The position numbers and the translations under genes were made by a program. From Anseranas semipalmata (lineage: Eukaryota; Chordata; Aves; Anseriformes; Anseranatidae), in the NCBI GenBank assembly GCA_013399115.1, contig VXAA01003136.1, forward strand, positions 1 to 64,000: a DNA stretch of 64,000 nt, in the 5' to 3' direction. The notes beneath the pieces are model-generated. The model saw only the letters and a program-made list of their open reading frames with translations, ran no database searches and was not told where the DNA came from. Shown piece after piece: positions 38,523 through 50,900 of this stretch (position 1 is the first letter of the stretch; the number at the start of each line of letters is the position of its first letter).

Positions 38523-38658
38523 ATGTGAATTGAGTGTTCCAAGGTTGAACCTTGTTTTACCAAAGGTAATCTCTGTTACAGGCTATGTGAATTGAGTGTT
38601 CCAAGGTTGAACCTTGTTCTACTAAAGGTAATCTCTGTTACAGCCTATGTGAATTGAA
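38523..38658 (+). repeat. 62-bp tandem repeat, 2.2 copies
   Basis: Units start at 38523, 38585 and 38647 (partial, 12 bases), each opening with ATGTGAATTG. The two full copies differ at only a few positions (for example TTTTACC versus TCTACT). Each unit ends in AATCTCTGTTACAG, which looks like a splice acceptor, so the acceptor-like element is also duplicated. No gene is attached to it. Confidence 0.9.
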
Positions 38659-39639
38659 ATATTGAATAAGCCTGAGTCTCCTTAGGGTTTTGTAGCGATA
38701 CTGCATCCTTGAAGGGTTCTTTGGGTTTTACTAAATAATCCAGTTTTACACACTGGCTGCAAATTAGGGTGCAGCATGAAGATGATTCTACAAACTAGAA
38801 AGAACTACCTTGTGCTGAGTTAGCTTCCTCAACTAATTTGAAATTCTCATAGAGATTTAAAAATAATTATGATTTAGTTCAACTGAAACATTTGGGGGAG
38901 ATACAGCAAATCTTGTAGAGCATCTACTTTCCTTAAGCTCCTTAAGCTGTGTATGCATGTTGGTGTTTGATTTGCAAAGCCACAAATAAATATGGCTAGC
39001 AATGCAGCTTTTTTGTTTGTCTTTTTAAGGTCTTTCAGTTAGTTACATTGCAAAGAAAGTGACTTGCTACTTATGTGTCTGAAGAATGATATGCTGTTTG
39101 GGGTCTGCCCCTCAAAGAAAATGTATGATCATTTAGGGTGAGGGTAAATAAGGCAGAGATATATCAACACAGAGATAAGGAAAAACAGATGTAGAGAAGA
39201 GCAGCACTTAAAGCTGAATTTACAAGCTGTTCATTACTGATGTGCAGACAACTGTCATTGCTGTGAAAGTACCCTAGTGGGTTGAGCAGCATGGGCAGAG
39301 TGCTTTGAGTTGATCTGGGAGCACATGTAATAAATCATGCTGTTGCCATGTTGTTTGGCACCTGTAACTGTGGTCCCTCTTGCAGTTGGAGGATCACTGC
39401 CATTGCAGGCATCTCCATAAAGAGAGCACTTTTCCTAATCGCTGAGAAGCAGCATGTACTGATAAAGAATACCTGCCTGTTGCTTGTGTGTAGTGCACAC
39501 TCAGAAGAGTTTCATATGAACACAGGAGAATAACACTTGCATTGTGTCCTCCTATTGCACGCCAATATTATTTTGAGTTGTTATGCTGTCCTGTGCAGTC
39601 ACCAAAATAATGAAACCTGACATACACAGAAGTTATAGA
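38659..39639. other. Non-coding stretch, no gene recognised
   Basis: Nothing nameable is seen. Frames are short and unbiased. Confidence 0.4.
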
Positions 39640-40090
39640 AGAACAGAGCTGGAAGTGTTGTCAAGTCCCGTTGTTCACTCTCAGAAACGCAATTTATCCT
39701 GTACAAACTGATACAATTCCACCATGAAAGCAGGGACATTCTTCCAGACAGTTTTTTGGAAAGGTGTCTTAAGACAAATTCTTCTTTTCACTAGAAATTT
39801 ATTTCTAGCCTAAGCATACATATGGCCAGTCTTTACCTATTTGTTCTTGTGCCATTATTGTCCTTTACTTTGGACAATGTTTTTCCTTTCTGGATTGTCC
39901 CTCTCCCCACAATGAATTTATAGGTGGTAATCCTACCCTTTCTATGTTTTTACTTCGCTAGCTTTAGCATGCCAAGCTCTCTAAGCCTCTACTATGAAAT
40001 TCTGTTGCTTCCTGGATGTTCATCAATTCTTTCTCCAAAATAATCCCATTCTGAAGCAATCTCTCAAATATGACCATTATTGTGTGTATT
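39640..40090 (-). mobile_element. Ancient CR1/L3-like LINE fragment
   Basis: Antisense remains of an old CR1/L3-type 3' region. It opens with a degenerate AACAGAGCTGGAAGTGTTGT, the counterpart of the UTR block that in younger copies reads GAGTTGGAAGGGACC. It continues through CTATTTGTTCTTGTGCC, AATGAATTTATAGGTGGTAA and GCCAAGCTCTCTAAGCCTC. These follow the order of the antisense CR1 C-terminal blocks (TRGNG, RRLRGDL and LFSLEK equivalents). All reading frames are broken. Its divergence far exceeds that of the neighbouring copy at 40664-41556, so it was in place long before that insertion. Sequence between 40090 and 40663 may belong to the same old element but cannot be aligned by eye. Confidence 0.55.
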
Positions 40091-40663
40091 TAGGTGCCTA
40101 CATGAGCATCATGCATGTATTGTAAACTAATGATGTTTTCTGTCTCTATTCTGAAACATTAAGATCCTTGAGTTTCCTTTGTCTGTAATATTGATGCTCA
40201 TAGATTCCCTGTCATGAATGCTTTCTAATACTGTCAGCTAATGAGATAGCAGTAGATGTTTTTAGATCCTGATGTTTATCTGTAACTCCATCACCTTGAA
40301 TTCTGAGCTACTGAGGTCAATCTACACCTGTTTTGTGACAACCAGTTATTTGTCTATGTAGCCTCCACCTCCTGTATGCTATCAATGTCTTCCAATTTTG
40401 CATTGGCAGCATGTTTTGTTGGTACTTTCCCAGTCTTTGGGATGGGGACCTTTAGAAAATCTGAAGATCAAGGAACTCCACCAGTGATACCTTCATTACT
40501 TTTCTTCTTGCATCCACATGTTTTCCTCTCATCTTGGCGTTATTCTAAAGTGGTCATATTATCAAGGTTAAACAACTCAAATCACTTCTGCCCTTCTCTA
40601 AGTATGGGTATCGCATTTGTTATTCTCTAGCCCTTTTGTGCCATTGTTAGTTTGAAAGACTTA

Positions 40664-41556
40664 TTATAGAATCATTGGACATCCTGAGTTGGAAGGGACC
40701 CACAAGGATCATGGAGACCAACTCCTGGCTTCACACAGGACCACCCAAAAATCAAACCCTATGTCTGAGAGCATTGTCCAAATGCTTCTTGAGCTCTGTC
40801 AGGCTCAGTGCTGTGACCACTTCCATGAGGAGCCTGTTCCAGTGCCCAGCCCCTCTCAGTGAAGAACCTTTTCCTAACATCCAGCCTGAACCTCCCCTGT
40901 TGCAGCTCCATGCCATTCCCTTGGGTCCTGTTGCTGTCACCAGAGAGATCATCACCTGCCGCTCCACTCCCCTTGTGAGGAAGCTGCAGGCTGCCATGAG
41001 GCCTCCCCTCAGTCTCCTCTTCTCTGGGCTGAACAAACCAAGGGACCTCAGCCGCTCCTCATACGTCTTGCCCTCCAGACCCTTCATCATATTCATCACC
41101 ATCACCTTGCTTTGGATGCTGTCTAATAGTTTTTGTCTTTCTTGTATTTTGGTGCCCAAAACTGCACACGGTACTCGAGGTGAGGCTCCACCAGCACAGA
41201 GCAGAGTGGGACAATCCCTTCCCTCAACCAGCTAGCAGTGCTGTGCTTGATGCACCCCAGGACACAGTTGGTCCTCCTGGCTGCCAGGGCACACTGCTGG
41301 CTCATATTCAACTTGCCATCCACCAGAACCCCCAGATCCCTTTCTGTGGGGCTGTTCTCCAGCCTCTCGTACTCCAGTCTATACAAATATCCAGGGTTGC
41401 CTCATCCCGGGTGCAGAATCCAGCACTTGTTGTTGTTATATTTCATGGTTGGTGATTGCCCAGCCCTCTAATTTGTCAAGATCTTTCTCTGCAAGGCCTC
41501 TCTACCCTTGAGGGAGTCAACAGCTCCTCCTAATTTAGTATCATCTGCAAACACTT
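40664..41556 (-). mobile_element. CR1 LINE, 5'-truncated, antisense
   Basis: This CR1 element is on the - strand. The 3' tail is at 40664 (TAGAATCATTGGACATCC), followed by the UTR with GAGTTGGAAGGGACCCACAA. ORF2 then runs rightward in antisense to the catalytic FADDTKLGG block at about 41530-41556, where the element is truncated. On the - strand one frame (41386 down to 41123) gives [20 protein letters not shown] and HLEYRVQFWAPKYKKD. After a frame change the next (41159 down to 40752) gives [18 protein letters not shown] and, further on, GHWNRLLMEVV. The region encoding [11 protein letters not shown] in the other copies is altered to a Met/Val-rich GATGGTGATGAATATGATG stretch. It belongs near the same subfamily as 1-690 and is clearly inactive. 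Confidence 0.95.
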
Positions 41557-44019
41557 GATACAAATCCTTGCTATTGGACCTGTCATTTCACACACTGTTT
41601 TTCAGAAGTCTTCCCAACCTGAACTCTGGCAGAAAGACACATGTTCAGATTACATAAACTGTTTTACTCATTCTGCGTGTAACAAATCTGTGCGTTGCCA
41701 AAACCAGGAGCTGACACACGGACGTCTGAGGTATTTTTCCCTGACCACCTCAATGGCCACAGTGGTCTTCATCATTTGTCTAAAAATGGAGATGGTCACA
41801 ATAGAAAAAGGGGTGCTGTAGACTTTTTCTTCACTATCGTTAAGTATGAAACTTCAGCTGGATGGAATAAAGGAGACATCTCTGAGAGGCCTTTAGCAGC
41901 AGTTTCTGTGAACAGAAGAACAATGTGAAGAAGCAAAGGATAGTGGTAACTGGACATTCCCTACTACAAGCATGTTTGAGCCTTTTTTCTCCTGACCTGT
42001 TCCTGCTCTTTATGTATACACATTTAAATTACTTTACAAAGTGGGCTTTTCCTTCTGTCATACACAAAAAGTATATGTTTGGATCTTAGTTGGAATTTTG
42101 ACACTTGCTTTGTGTTACTTGTTCTTGAAATAAAATTAGGGCATATGTAAATCTCATCTCAAGTTCTATGCTTTGTTATACATTCTTCTGTGATCATATC
42201 ATCAATGCTTTTGATTTTGATGATGAAGACTTATTTTTTGCATCATGCTATTTTTATTTTTTTAATCTCTTTTACAAAGATTCACAGCTTTGCCTTTTGA
42301 CCATTTGCTGCATTTAAGAAGGTGGCTGAGCTAAGAAATACTGCTATATCATATGCAGTGGCTTAACCACAGTCTTGGATTTTTGTTGTTGTTTTCCTTT
42401 GGAGATGCAAACCCTTCTCTCAGTGAATGGAGATTTCCACTCTAGTCTGTCTCTGCTTTTACAAGTGGTGCAGTGTGCTTTATTTTTGCCTTAAGGGGGA
42501 GGGGGTGTGGGTTGAAAGATAAGAAAGCTGTGTTGTAGCATACTGGTTCCAAAAATGATAAAATGTGAAAAATAACGGGCTTGTTCCAGGGCCATGCAAT
42601 CAAAATAGATTTTGCACTGGAGATATAAAAAGGGACTATGCAAAACATTCCTGAAATAATTTATGCTGAGTTCAAGTTTAAAGCCAGAGCTATATTATGT
42701 GTTCCTTTGGCATTCTGTTTTTAAATCAACAAAATGATCTCAACTTTTGCACTCCACTCAGTACACTGCTTCCTTCAATGTTGTACAGTTAGAGCTATGG
42801 GCCTACCAGTCTTGCAAATGGCTCTTTTTGAAAATTGGAAGGCTTTTATATTTTTTTTTAGTGCCATCCACCCAGTTTCTATGACAGTGGTGTGCTAGGG
42901 CTTGTTAGTATTGATGAAATGTGCTATCATCTTCAGTTATGTATTTTCCACTGTGTTATGAGTTGTCTTGGTGTCACACATAGAGAAGCATTCATATGTC
43001 TCTTTGCTTGCCAATTAATGTTTTTGTGGTTACACTTATGCCAACTACATGTGCAACCTACCTGTTGGTAACCCAGCAGAGACACCTTGGACTGAAAAAC
43101 TCATTGCTGTTTTGTGCCTGCACTGTTACTTTCTGCATTGGATCCAGAAGTACTTTATGTTGTAAAGCTGTTCTATCACACTCCAGTTATTAAAATATTG
43201 TAAATTCTTACTTTGTTCAAATGAATTAAAAAAAAAAAAAATGAGAAAGAAATCACTAGGTCTCTTCATTCTCTTATATCCCCTTCAAAAAAAATTACCC
43301 ATAATCCAAGTCAGTTTTGTAAATGAGATCCCCTTTATCCATTGCTCAATTTTTTTTTCTTTTAACTTTGCAGGATAATTCTGACAGTTGATCTGCTTCA
43401 GTATCATAACTTCCCAAATACACTACATTTCATCTCTAATCTATTGTCTAAAAGAACTGTCTCTGAATTAATTTTGGCAAAGCACGTGTGCCTTATTATT
43501 GACAAAGGCCTTCCTTACCAGTCATCACTGCAAACAGTCTGCCTGTGTATGAGATGTTGAGGAACAGCATGCACAAGGCTACTCCTTTGTCACTGAAAGA
43601 GTCTGTGGAACATTTCAAACAAGTGATACTGAAGATAGGACTGAAAACCTTAAGAACAGCAGAGATCCACAGAAGACAAAGCTTGATTTTCTTGCTTCAA
43701 ACTGTAAGGGGAATTGCAAGGGGACTACACTACATGGGGCAGACCATGGCCTTTGTTCATTTGCCACCGTGAATTCTTCTACTGGCTTTCTGTAGAATAT
43801 ATTGTTTAATCTGCATAGATGAAACTAAAGCAGAGTAATATGTTTTAGAAAATCTGAAATGAATGCCTAAATGGTTTTGGAAGTCTAGACACACCAATAA
43901 AAATCTACAGAATCAGGAGTCCCTGTTGTAACCTGTGATGAACTGGTAAAACCAAAAGAATTTACAATGCCTAGGTCTTAATATAACTTTTCTTTCATAA
44001 ATTCAGAGGGCTCAAGAAA
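41557..44019. other. Non-coding stretch, no gene recognised
   Basis: No gene is recognised. Frames of 75-88 codons at 41555-41928 and 43545-43772 show no family motif and no codon bias. An A13 run occurs at about 43228-43240. Confidence 0.45.
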
Positions 44020-44110
44020 GGGAGTCATTATTATTATACCTCATTCTACAGATGAAAAAATAAAAGCACAAAGAGTATAATCAGGTTGATATCTCCAAGG
44101 AGGTAAAATA
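44020..44110 (-). mobile_element. Probable MIR-like SINE remnant
   Basis: The + strand reads ATTATTATTATACCTCATTC then TACAGATGAAAAAATAAAAG and CACAAAGAG. This parallels the antisense of the MIR core and 3' part (TTATCCCCATTTTACAGATG, then GAGGAAACTGAGGCACAGAG) recalled from the family consensus. About 90 bases can be compared and divergence is high, so this is a resemblance rather than proof. Confidence 0.4.
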
Positions 44111-44310
44111 AAAACATATACGCATGTCCATCCATAAGGTAGGACCAAGCTGACTTATAGGAAAAATTGAAAGTGTGTATCAAGCAAAATGCCGGTACAA
44201 AACTTTGACTAGTAATCGGGTAATTGATTTATTTATAAACTGTAATGTGTCCAAAGCCTTTATAGTCCAAAAAGCACAAAAGCAAATCTGTATCTTTATA
44301 TTTGCAAAGA

Positions 44311-44391
44311 TTATATATATGTGTGCTTATCCATGCGTTATATATATATATTAAGTGTACATATATATGTATATATAAATATTAAGAAGCT
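44311..44391 (+). repeat. TA/GT-rich microsatellite cluster
   Basis: Three short alternating TA blocks are separated by GTGTGCTTATCCATGCG and AAGTGTAC. Confidence 0.8.
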
Positions 44392-47300
44392 TGGCTTATT
44401 TCCACCCTGTTGATTTAACAGAAGATTTTCAGTTCCCATTTTGTCTTGTTTTAATACATTATTAATTCCTTCATGTCATGATGAATCAATATTTCTTGAT
44501 ATGATGTGCCAATATGAAGTGCATTGGTATAAACTTGAGCTTAAAATGGATTACTGTCATGGGACTGAAGTTTAAAAGACTGCTTGACTCTTATAATAGA
44601 CATAAAAATATTTTGTATTTAGGCCTGGCCCACGAGCTTGCATGACTTGCAAAAAATTCTCAAAAATTATATCTGTTTTCCAGGTTTTGAACTTGCTATT
44701 CCTGATATATCAGCCAGTGACTTAAGAATGTGTTTTCGTATCTACCATCATTGGCATTCCAGAATTATTTTGTTAAGCTTTAACTCTGTTTCAGGCAGGA
44801 AAATATAAAAACTAGAAAAGTTTCTTTTGTAAAGTGTTCATTTGATGGTGTGAGGACAAAATCAAATTATTACTGTACGTTAAGTTACAGAACTGAATGA
44901 ATAATTTGGCACAAGATTGCATGGATGAGAGGGTAGTATGGTATCATTTCACCTCCGTTCTTTCTATCTCCTGCTTCAGAAATATGTGGTTCCTGTTTTA
45001 AGTAGGAGGGATGTGTGAGAAGTGCTGAGGAATGAAGGGAGGGAGAGGGAGAGAGAGAAATTTATTCTGCTTTCCTCAACCTCCATTCTTCCAGGACAGT
45101 AGACACAGTAGGCTGCTGTTAAGAACAGGTCTCTATTGCTTGGAGCTAGGAAAATGAGAAAATTAGTAGGTAGAGTTGCAGTGTGTTCTCCGAATTTCTG
45201 CAGCCTCACATCACTGTAAATTGTTCTTTGCTATGGGCTATATATGTTTCTTCCATATATTCAAATGTTTCCTGCATGTTCTGATGCTTACTGAGAAAGA
45301 TCAGATAATTTTGTGATCAATATCGTATTCACATCAGGGCTGCTCTGCCAGGACAACTTCTTTACATTCAAGCACTATCTAAGTAAATTACATTAGCTTC
45401 CAAGTTCTAAATTGCTGTTTAACCCTCGGCTTTGATCAGCAAATCATAAGCATTAACAGGGAGTGTGTTTCATGCGTTGCTCAGTAGTTGCACACAGCAA
45501 CAGTATGTTGCTATTCTCTGTACTGGTATGAATAGCTTTTTGGGTTACATCTATGCTAATAAACTGCCATGGCAGTGGCACTGGGAATTGGTTGTCTCCT
45601 GTTGCTGCTGCTTGGTAAATAGAGGACTGCTTTTGGTCTGGGTGAAGTGCTGCTCTGAAACAATCGTGGGCAACGGTTGGGTATTGTAATGGGCAAGATC
45701 ACATATTGCAGTCCTGGTTTGGAGTCTAAAAGGTTTTGTTGTATGTGTGTGTGGCCTGACAAAGCCAGTTGGCCTCAGGGCAAGAAAATGGGCTCTGGCA
45801 CAGGTTAATTCACTAATAAAGGTATAGCCACAGGGTAAAGACCTATCCTAACATCTCCCAAGGCTGAATGTTTTCATATTGTGAAGGTATTTATTTTCCT
45901 TCCTCTCTCTACACCATCCTTTTCCTCATTATTTCAGATATTTTACCATCTTATTTCAAGGAGGTGTTTTTTTCTTTTGCAGCTAATTATTCATTTTTTA
46001 CTCTGCTTAGTCAGGAAAATACACAGGAGAGTGCTGTGGCTAGAAGGGCCTTGAAAATGAGCTAACTGAACATGTACAAAATCAACTGCCAAAGGCTTCA
46101 GATAACAAATCTAAATTCCCATAGTAATAAAACTTAAAATCTCGGAATAACATGCAAAGCAATTATTTTAAAGCACAGTTTTTCAGTTAGACTTTCTGTT
46201 CTGTCACTTGAATTTAGAGTCTGGTGCTAAGCCTGCTGAGACAGTTAGGAGTTTTGCTAGTGCTCTCAATTGGGGTTAGACTTGGCTTCCAAATGCATAC
46301 ATATCTAGGGCAAAAGCATTATAGTCAAGTGGAAATTACATTTTCCACTCAAAATAATTTCTCTGTTCTGAGAGTTCAGGCCCTAAAAGTGTCCCAGAAT
46401 GGGAACTTCGCCAAAGAGCTATAAAAGCTGAGTTATAAAAGTTACATGTGAAATTGCATACATGTTATGTTAACATGTAATATGAAAGCTGTGGGAGAAA
46501 TATACAAAGCCAACAGCAGATTTTTTTTTTTTTCATTAATTACATAATATGCATAAACATTGGGGATCAAACTTAGAATAATCAGTCTCCATTCATATTC
46601 ACTGCCTGGTACTCAGGCTGGGTTTCCTTCAAGGCCTATACTGCCCGAAAGTGCAATTATTATTATTTTTAGTACTAAGTGTCTGCATAACAGAATATTT
46701 TGCATCTTGAGAAAATGGTATTTTTATAGCATGCCAATGAGGATTTATATTGCATGCCATGAGTGGCTCATGATGTATTTGAGGAGACATGACTATTGGG
46801 AACTTCTCGAAGACTGACCCAGGCATGGGGCCCAAGGTGGCATAGTCTAGCTCCAGACCCTGCCTTGAGTAGCACAAACCATCTTACCAGGTCCCGGTTA
46901 TCAGGAGTCTGGACCGAACCATGCTTCCAGGTTTTCTTCTTGTTACTTGCTCTAGAAAGGAGGCCTAGAGACAACTAGCATTATAAATAGGATGAGCAAA
47001 CAGGGGCTCAAGAGTGAATGGGAGTTATCTGATGATGTAGATGTATAGTCTGTAGAGGTCAAAGGGATCCTGATTCAGCCCTCAGATATTAGCCTAATAT
47101 GAGGCTGTGTGGGACTTTTTTGAAATACAGATTTGATCTCCCTTAAAGAAAGCATAATCAGAAGTGTATGTGTGTGTTCATGTTTATGTACAGGAAGGAG
47201 GGGTGGAGATTGAAATCTGATCTTGGACAAACTTTTGCGCCACAACCCCAAGTGTAGGCTGGTTGAACTCTAAATAGGGAGACCAAGTAAATGATTATTA

Positions 47301-47768
47301 GGGTGTTAACATTGAGTTGGGGCTGTCAGTGCTTATTTAAGATTGAGAGGTGTTGGTGACATGAGAATGTGCAAGTTAAAATTACTGGGCTGAGTTCATT
47401 CTACATTTATTTTTACTGAGTTACAGAGCTTAATTATGCTACAGTAGGGGATAATTTAACTTGTCTAAAAAAGAAAAAGTCAACTTACTGCCAAATTCAC
47501 ATACTTATAATACTCTAGGTTAGATTGAACTAGAGCTGTACTTTGCAAAGGAAAAAGTAAATTGGTATTTTGCACTGCAAGTGTATATTTTTTAGGACAT
47601 GAAGGTGGGTAGAAGGATAGTCAGGTAACTTCAGTTAGAATGAATGAAGCAGTTATGTTTTTAATGACTTGTAAGCTACTTATTGATACTTAGATTTTAC
47701 ATTGAATTTGTTGTGTAGCATCTCTGAAACTATAACTTAAATATTCTGTATTACATTATTACAGCCTT

Positions 47769-47798
47769 TATATATATATATATATATTTTTTTTTTTT
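47769..47798 (+). repeat. (TA)n followed by T run
   Basis: About nine TA dinucleotides pass into a run of about 12 T. Confidence 0.9.
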
Positions 47799-47942
47799 AA
47801 TGGAAGGCTGCCTGCTTCTTCCCTGTCTTCTGACACCTTCCCTTTAAATTTATGCAGCCATCCTACGTGTGACAACAGGAGATTGCTTCATGCAAACAGT
47901 GGGGGAATAAGATTTAATGAATAGCAGGAAAGTGTTCTTTGT

Positions 47943-47982
47943 GTTTTTTGTTGTTGTTGTTGTTTGTTTGTTTGTTTGTTTT
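47943..47982 (+). repeat. (GTT)n-(GTTT)n microsatellite
   Basis: Four to five GTT units pass into four to five GTTT units after a T6 run. Confidence 0.9.
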
Positions 47983-50900
47983 AAAAGCACATTCCATGTG
48001 TTTTCATGTAAAGACCTAACATTTGTAAGGAAATGGCTGAATGATTTTTTTTTTTTTTAAAGGATTGTTGTAATCAGAACTATGGAAAATGTACAACATC
48101 CTGTCTGTACTATATACTTCTAAGATGTTCCTCATTAGTAGAATCATTCTTCACATCCAAGCATTCCTCCATCCAGTGCTCTGTTGTTTTAATACCCTAG
48201 CTATTCACAATATGCTGGTATCATAACGTAAAAATGCGAATAATACACTTTAATGAAAGCGACGCATAATGTACAGTTGTTCCATAAGAAAAGAGAAATC
48301 TTGTTGAATTCATAGTTTTGTTTCATTTTCAGCAGAAGTCAGATATAGTCTTTTGTAGGGAAAGATTATATTTCTCTGTCTTTACCAGATCTGAAAAAGG
48401 TTTCCCCCTGAGTAGCCATGAGCACTTCCTGACTAGGACACTTTTGCAGGGTTAGGTATTTGCCTCAGTGGGAACCCCTCTAAACAGAGATGAGTGGAGT
48501 TTTTCTCTGAAGAATTGTCAGGCAATGAGGGTCTCCCATATTTTAAATATGTATTGCTAAAATACAGGAATAAGAGAATGATTTTAGATGTACATATTGT
48601 CTATACAACACATGATGAGAGTCTTAAATTATTAGTAGTCCTAGCCTACTTGTATTTTCCTTATTCTTTCCTCTCCAGCAGTTTTCTCAGGTTAGTAATA
48701 GGCAAAACAGATACTTATACATACTCATACAGTAATTAAAAGTAATCTGTTGAAGACTGAGTATAGGTTTAGCTGAAGTTGAGAGAAGTAAAAACCACTA
48801 GAAAGGGCTTGGGAGAGTACCTCATTTGATAGTTCACTCAATAACAAGGTACAATAGGTCTAATTCTAAATATGTCTGAAAATATGCTTTAATTTTTAAT
48901 GTTTTGTGTCAAACTCTGTCTTCAGATTAAATTGGTGTAACTATCTCATTGTCAGCTTACATTAACGTTTGATATTTGATAGAACTGTTAGTCCTTCTGT
49001 CCTTTACTATAGAGCACCTGGATCTTCATCTATGGCTGATAGGCCTAGGCTTTGCCACAGTACAATTCCATAACTAGTGGCAGGTAAGGTGTTAATACTG
49101 TCTCTCCAAAATTAACTCCCAATTCATTCCAAAAGCATTACTGGCCTCAGTCTCATACCATGGTATTTACAATATTTTATTTTCCCGAATCGTACAATAC
49201 ATTAATCAGAAGAAGAAACAGTGGCCTGCATTGCTGCTAAAGACTAGACAACATACAGAAGTAATACATTGCAACACTTGCAGAATTTTACTTTTAAGGT
49301 CATTTCAAACATCTCAATTATATCTGTTGTATTCAAAACATAGTTTGAAGTTAATATGGATATAAATATAAGGAACACTTGTTAAAAATGTGGTTGCATG
49401 TCTAATTTCAACCAAATATATCTTTATAGTATTCATAATGAAAAATGTATGCCTGTTGCGTAAACCCAACAGTATTAATTTTTCTGCCTTTTTTTTTTTT
49501 TTCCTTAAATAGTGGTAATAATATCTGTATTTTGCAGGCCTGTTTATTTGCTAACTTATTGTGTTCATCCTCATTACATTTGTTAAAACAGCTTCACATC
49601 AAAATATACTCATGGAATTCTTTACCAACCTTGCTAGAAAAGTTTTCTTTATCTTGAAAACAGACTTAAAATAGAGTAATGGAAATGTAGACAAAGCCTT
49701 GGCCTGTGTGCTGTGAGCTGATACTGCTTGAATATTTCAGGGTTTCAGGGTTCTTTTTTTGTTGTGGTGGTGGTTTTTATTATTGTTATTATTATTATTT
49801 AAACATGCTGATTTTTGCTTTCACAATGAAATATGATAATGCTGTTAATTCTGTTTTCACCATGCAGCCTTTCTCTGCGGTCTTGAATGGTGAGGACAGA
49901 ATTAAGTCCAAGGTACATACTACAACAACAACTTTCTATCATATGTTACTAGACTCAGTCTTACGTTGTAACTCAGCTCAGTGGTGGTACTTGAAATAAT
50001 GAGACCAGAAGAATTTGGCCCTGTCTCTTCTCTGTAAGAAATACTGGCAGTGGAGGTTAGTGGTGTGTTGCAATCTGTTCTGTGATATGATGGGGATGGG
50101 GAGGAGCGGGCCCTACCTATCACGTCTGCCTTGGGACTCTCCCCAAGGTAAGCAGGAGGAGAACGGCATGTGTGAGGGAGGACAACCCCAGTGTTGATAA
50201 GTAACACAAACATCCAATAAATTCACATCAAGGATGCCACCCATTAAATGAATATATACTTAAATTTGCTATCTGAAGGTACTGCAGTACATTTGGAAGA
50301 AAAAAAAAAAACATCCTTGAATAAATGAAAATGTCTAATTGAAATGCCAAGCAAAGGGTCAAATGGTTACAGAGAGTTATAGGGAGGGAGGAATTAATAA
50401 TAAAAATGAAGCAATGGCAAGAAACAAACAAACAAACAAAACTTTTCACACAAGATTGTCAGAAAACATTGCTCAGAATACATTATGAAATGATTCCTTT
50501 AGGAATTGTGATTCCTTTAGAATCATTTGCTTCCTTTAGGTATCTTTTAACAGCTGTCTCTTGTTAACTATAATTTGTGACAACTGTTACAAGGCAAATA
50601 CCAGTTTAATTAAAGTTCACCGTGGTTATCTGAGTGGAGTTCAGTTGGCCTTGGATTTAAGAGGGAAGAAGTATCAGATACTATTTTTCATTAATGTAAA
50701 TTTTAGCTGAAAAAGTGGCCATAGCTTTCATGAGAAGTAAGTCTGCCTGTTCTTTTTAGTTCATTTGATATAAAAGGTCCCTCAGTTATGTCATGGTTAT
50801 TGTTTTGAGTTAATAAGCTGGATAATTTGCTTTATGTGTTCCTAGGAAAAACAAAACAAAAACAAAAACCAGGTAGTCGTTAAGTTGGAGTAGAAATCAC

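Noticed and set aside
38523..38658. CRISPR-like repeat-spacer pattern
   Set aside because: The 62-bp units are contiguous without unique spacers, and the context is vertebrate nuclear DNA.
40675..41471. + strand frames up to 186 codons
   Set aside because: They are antisense shadows of the - strand CR1 copy at 40664-41556.
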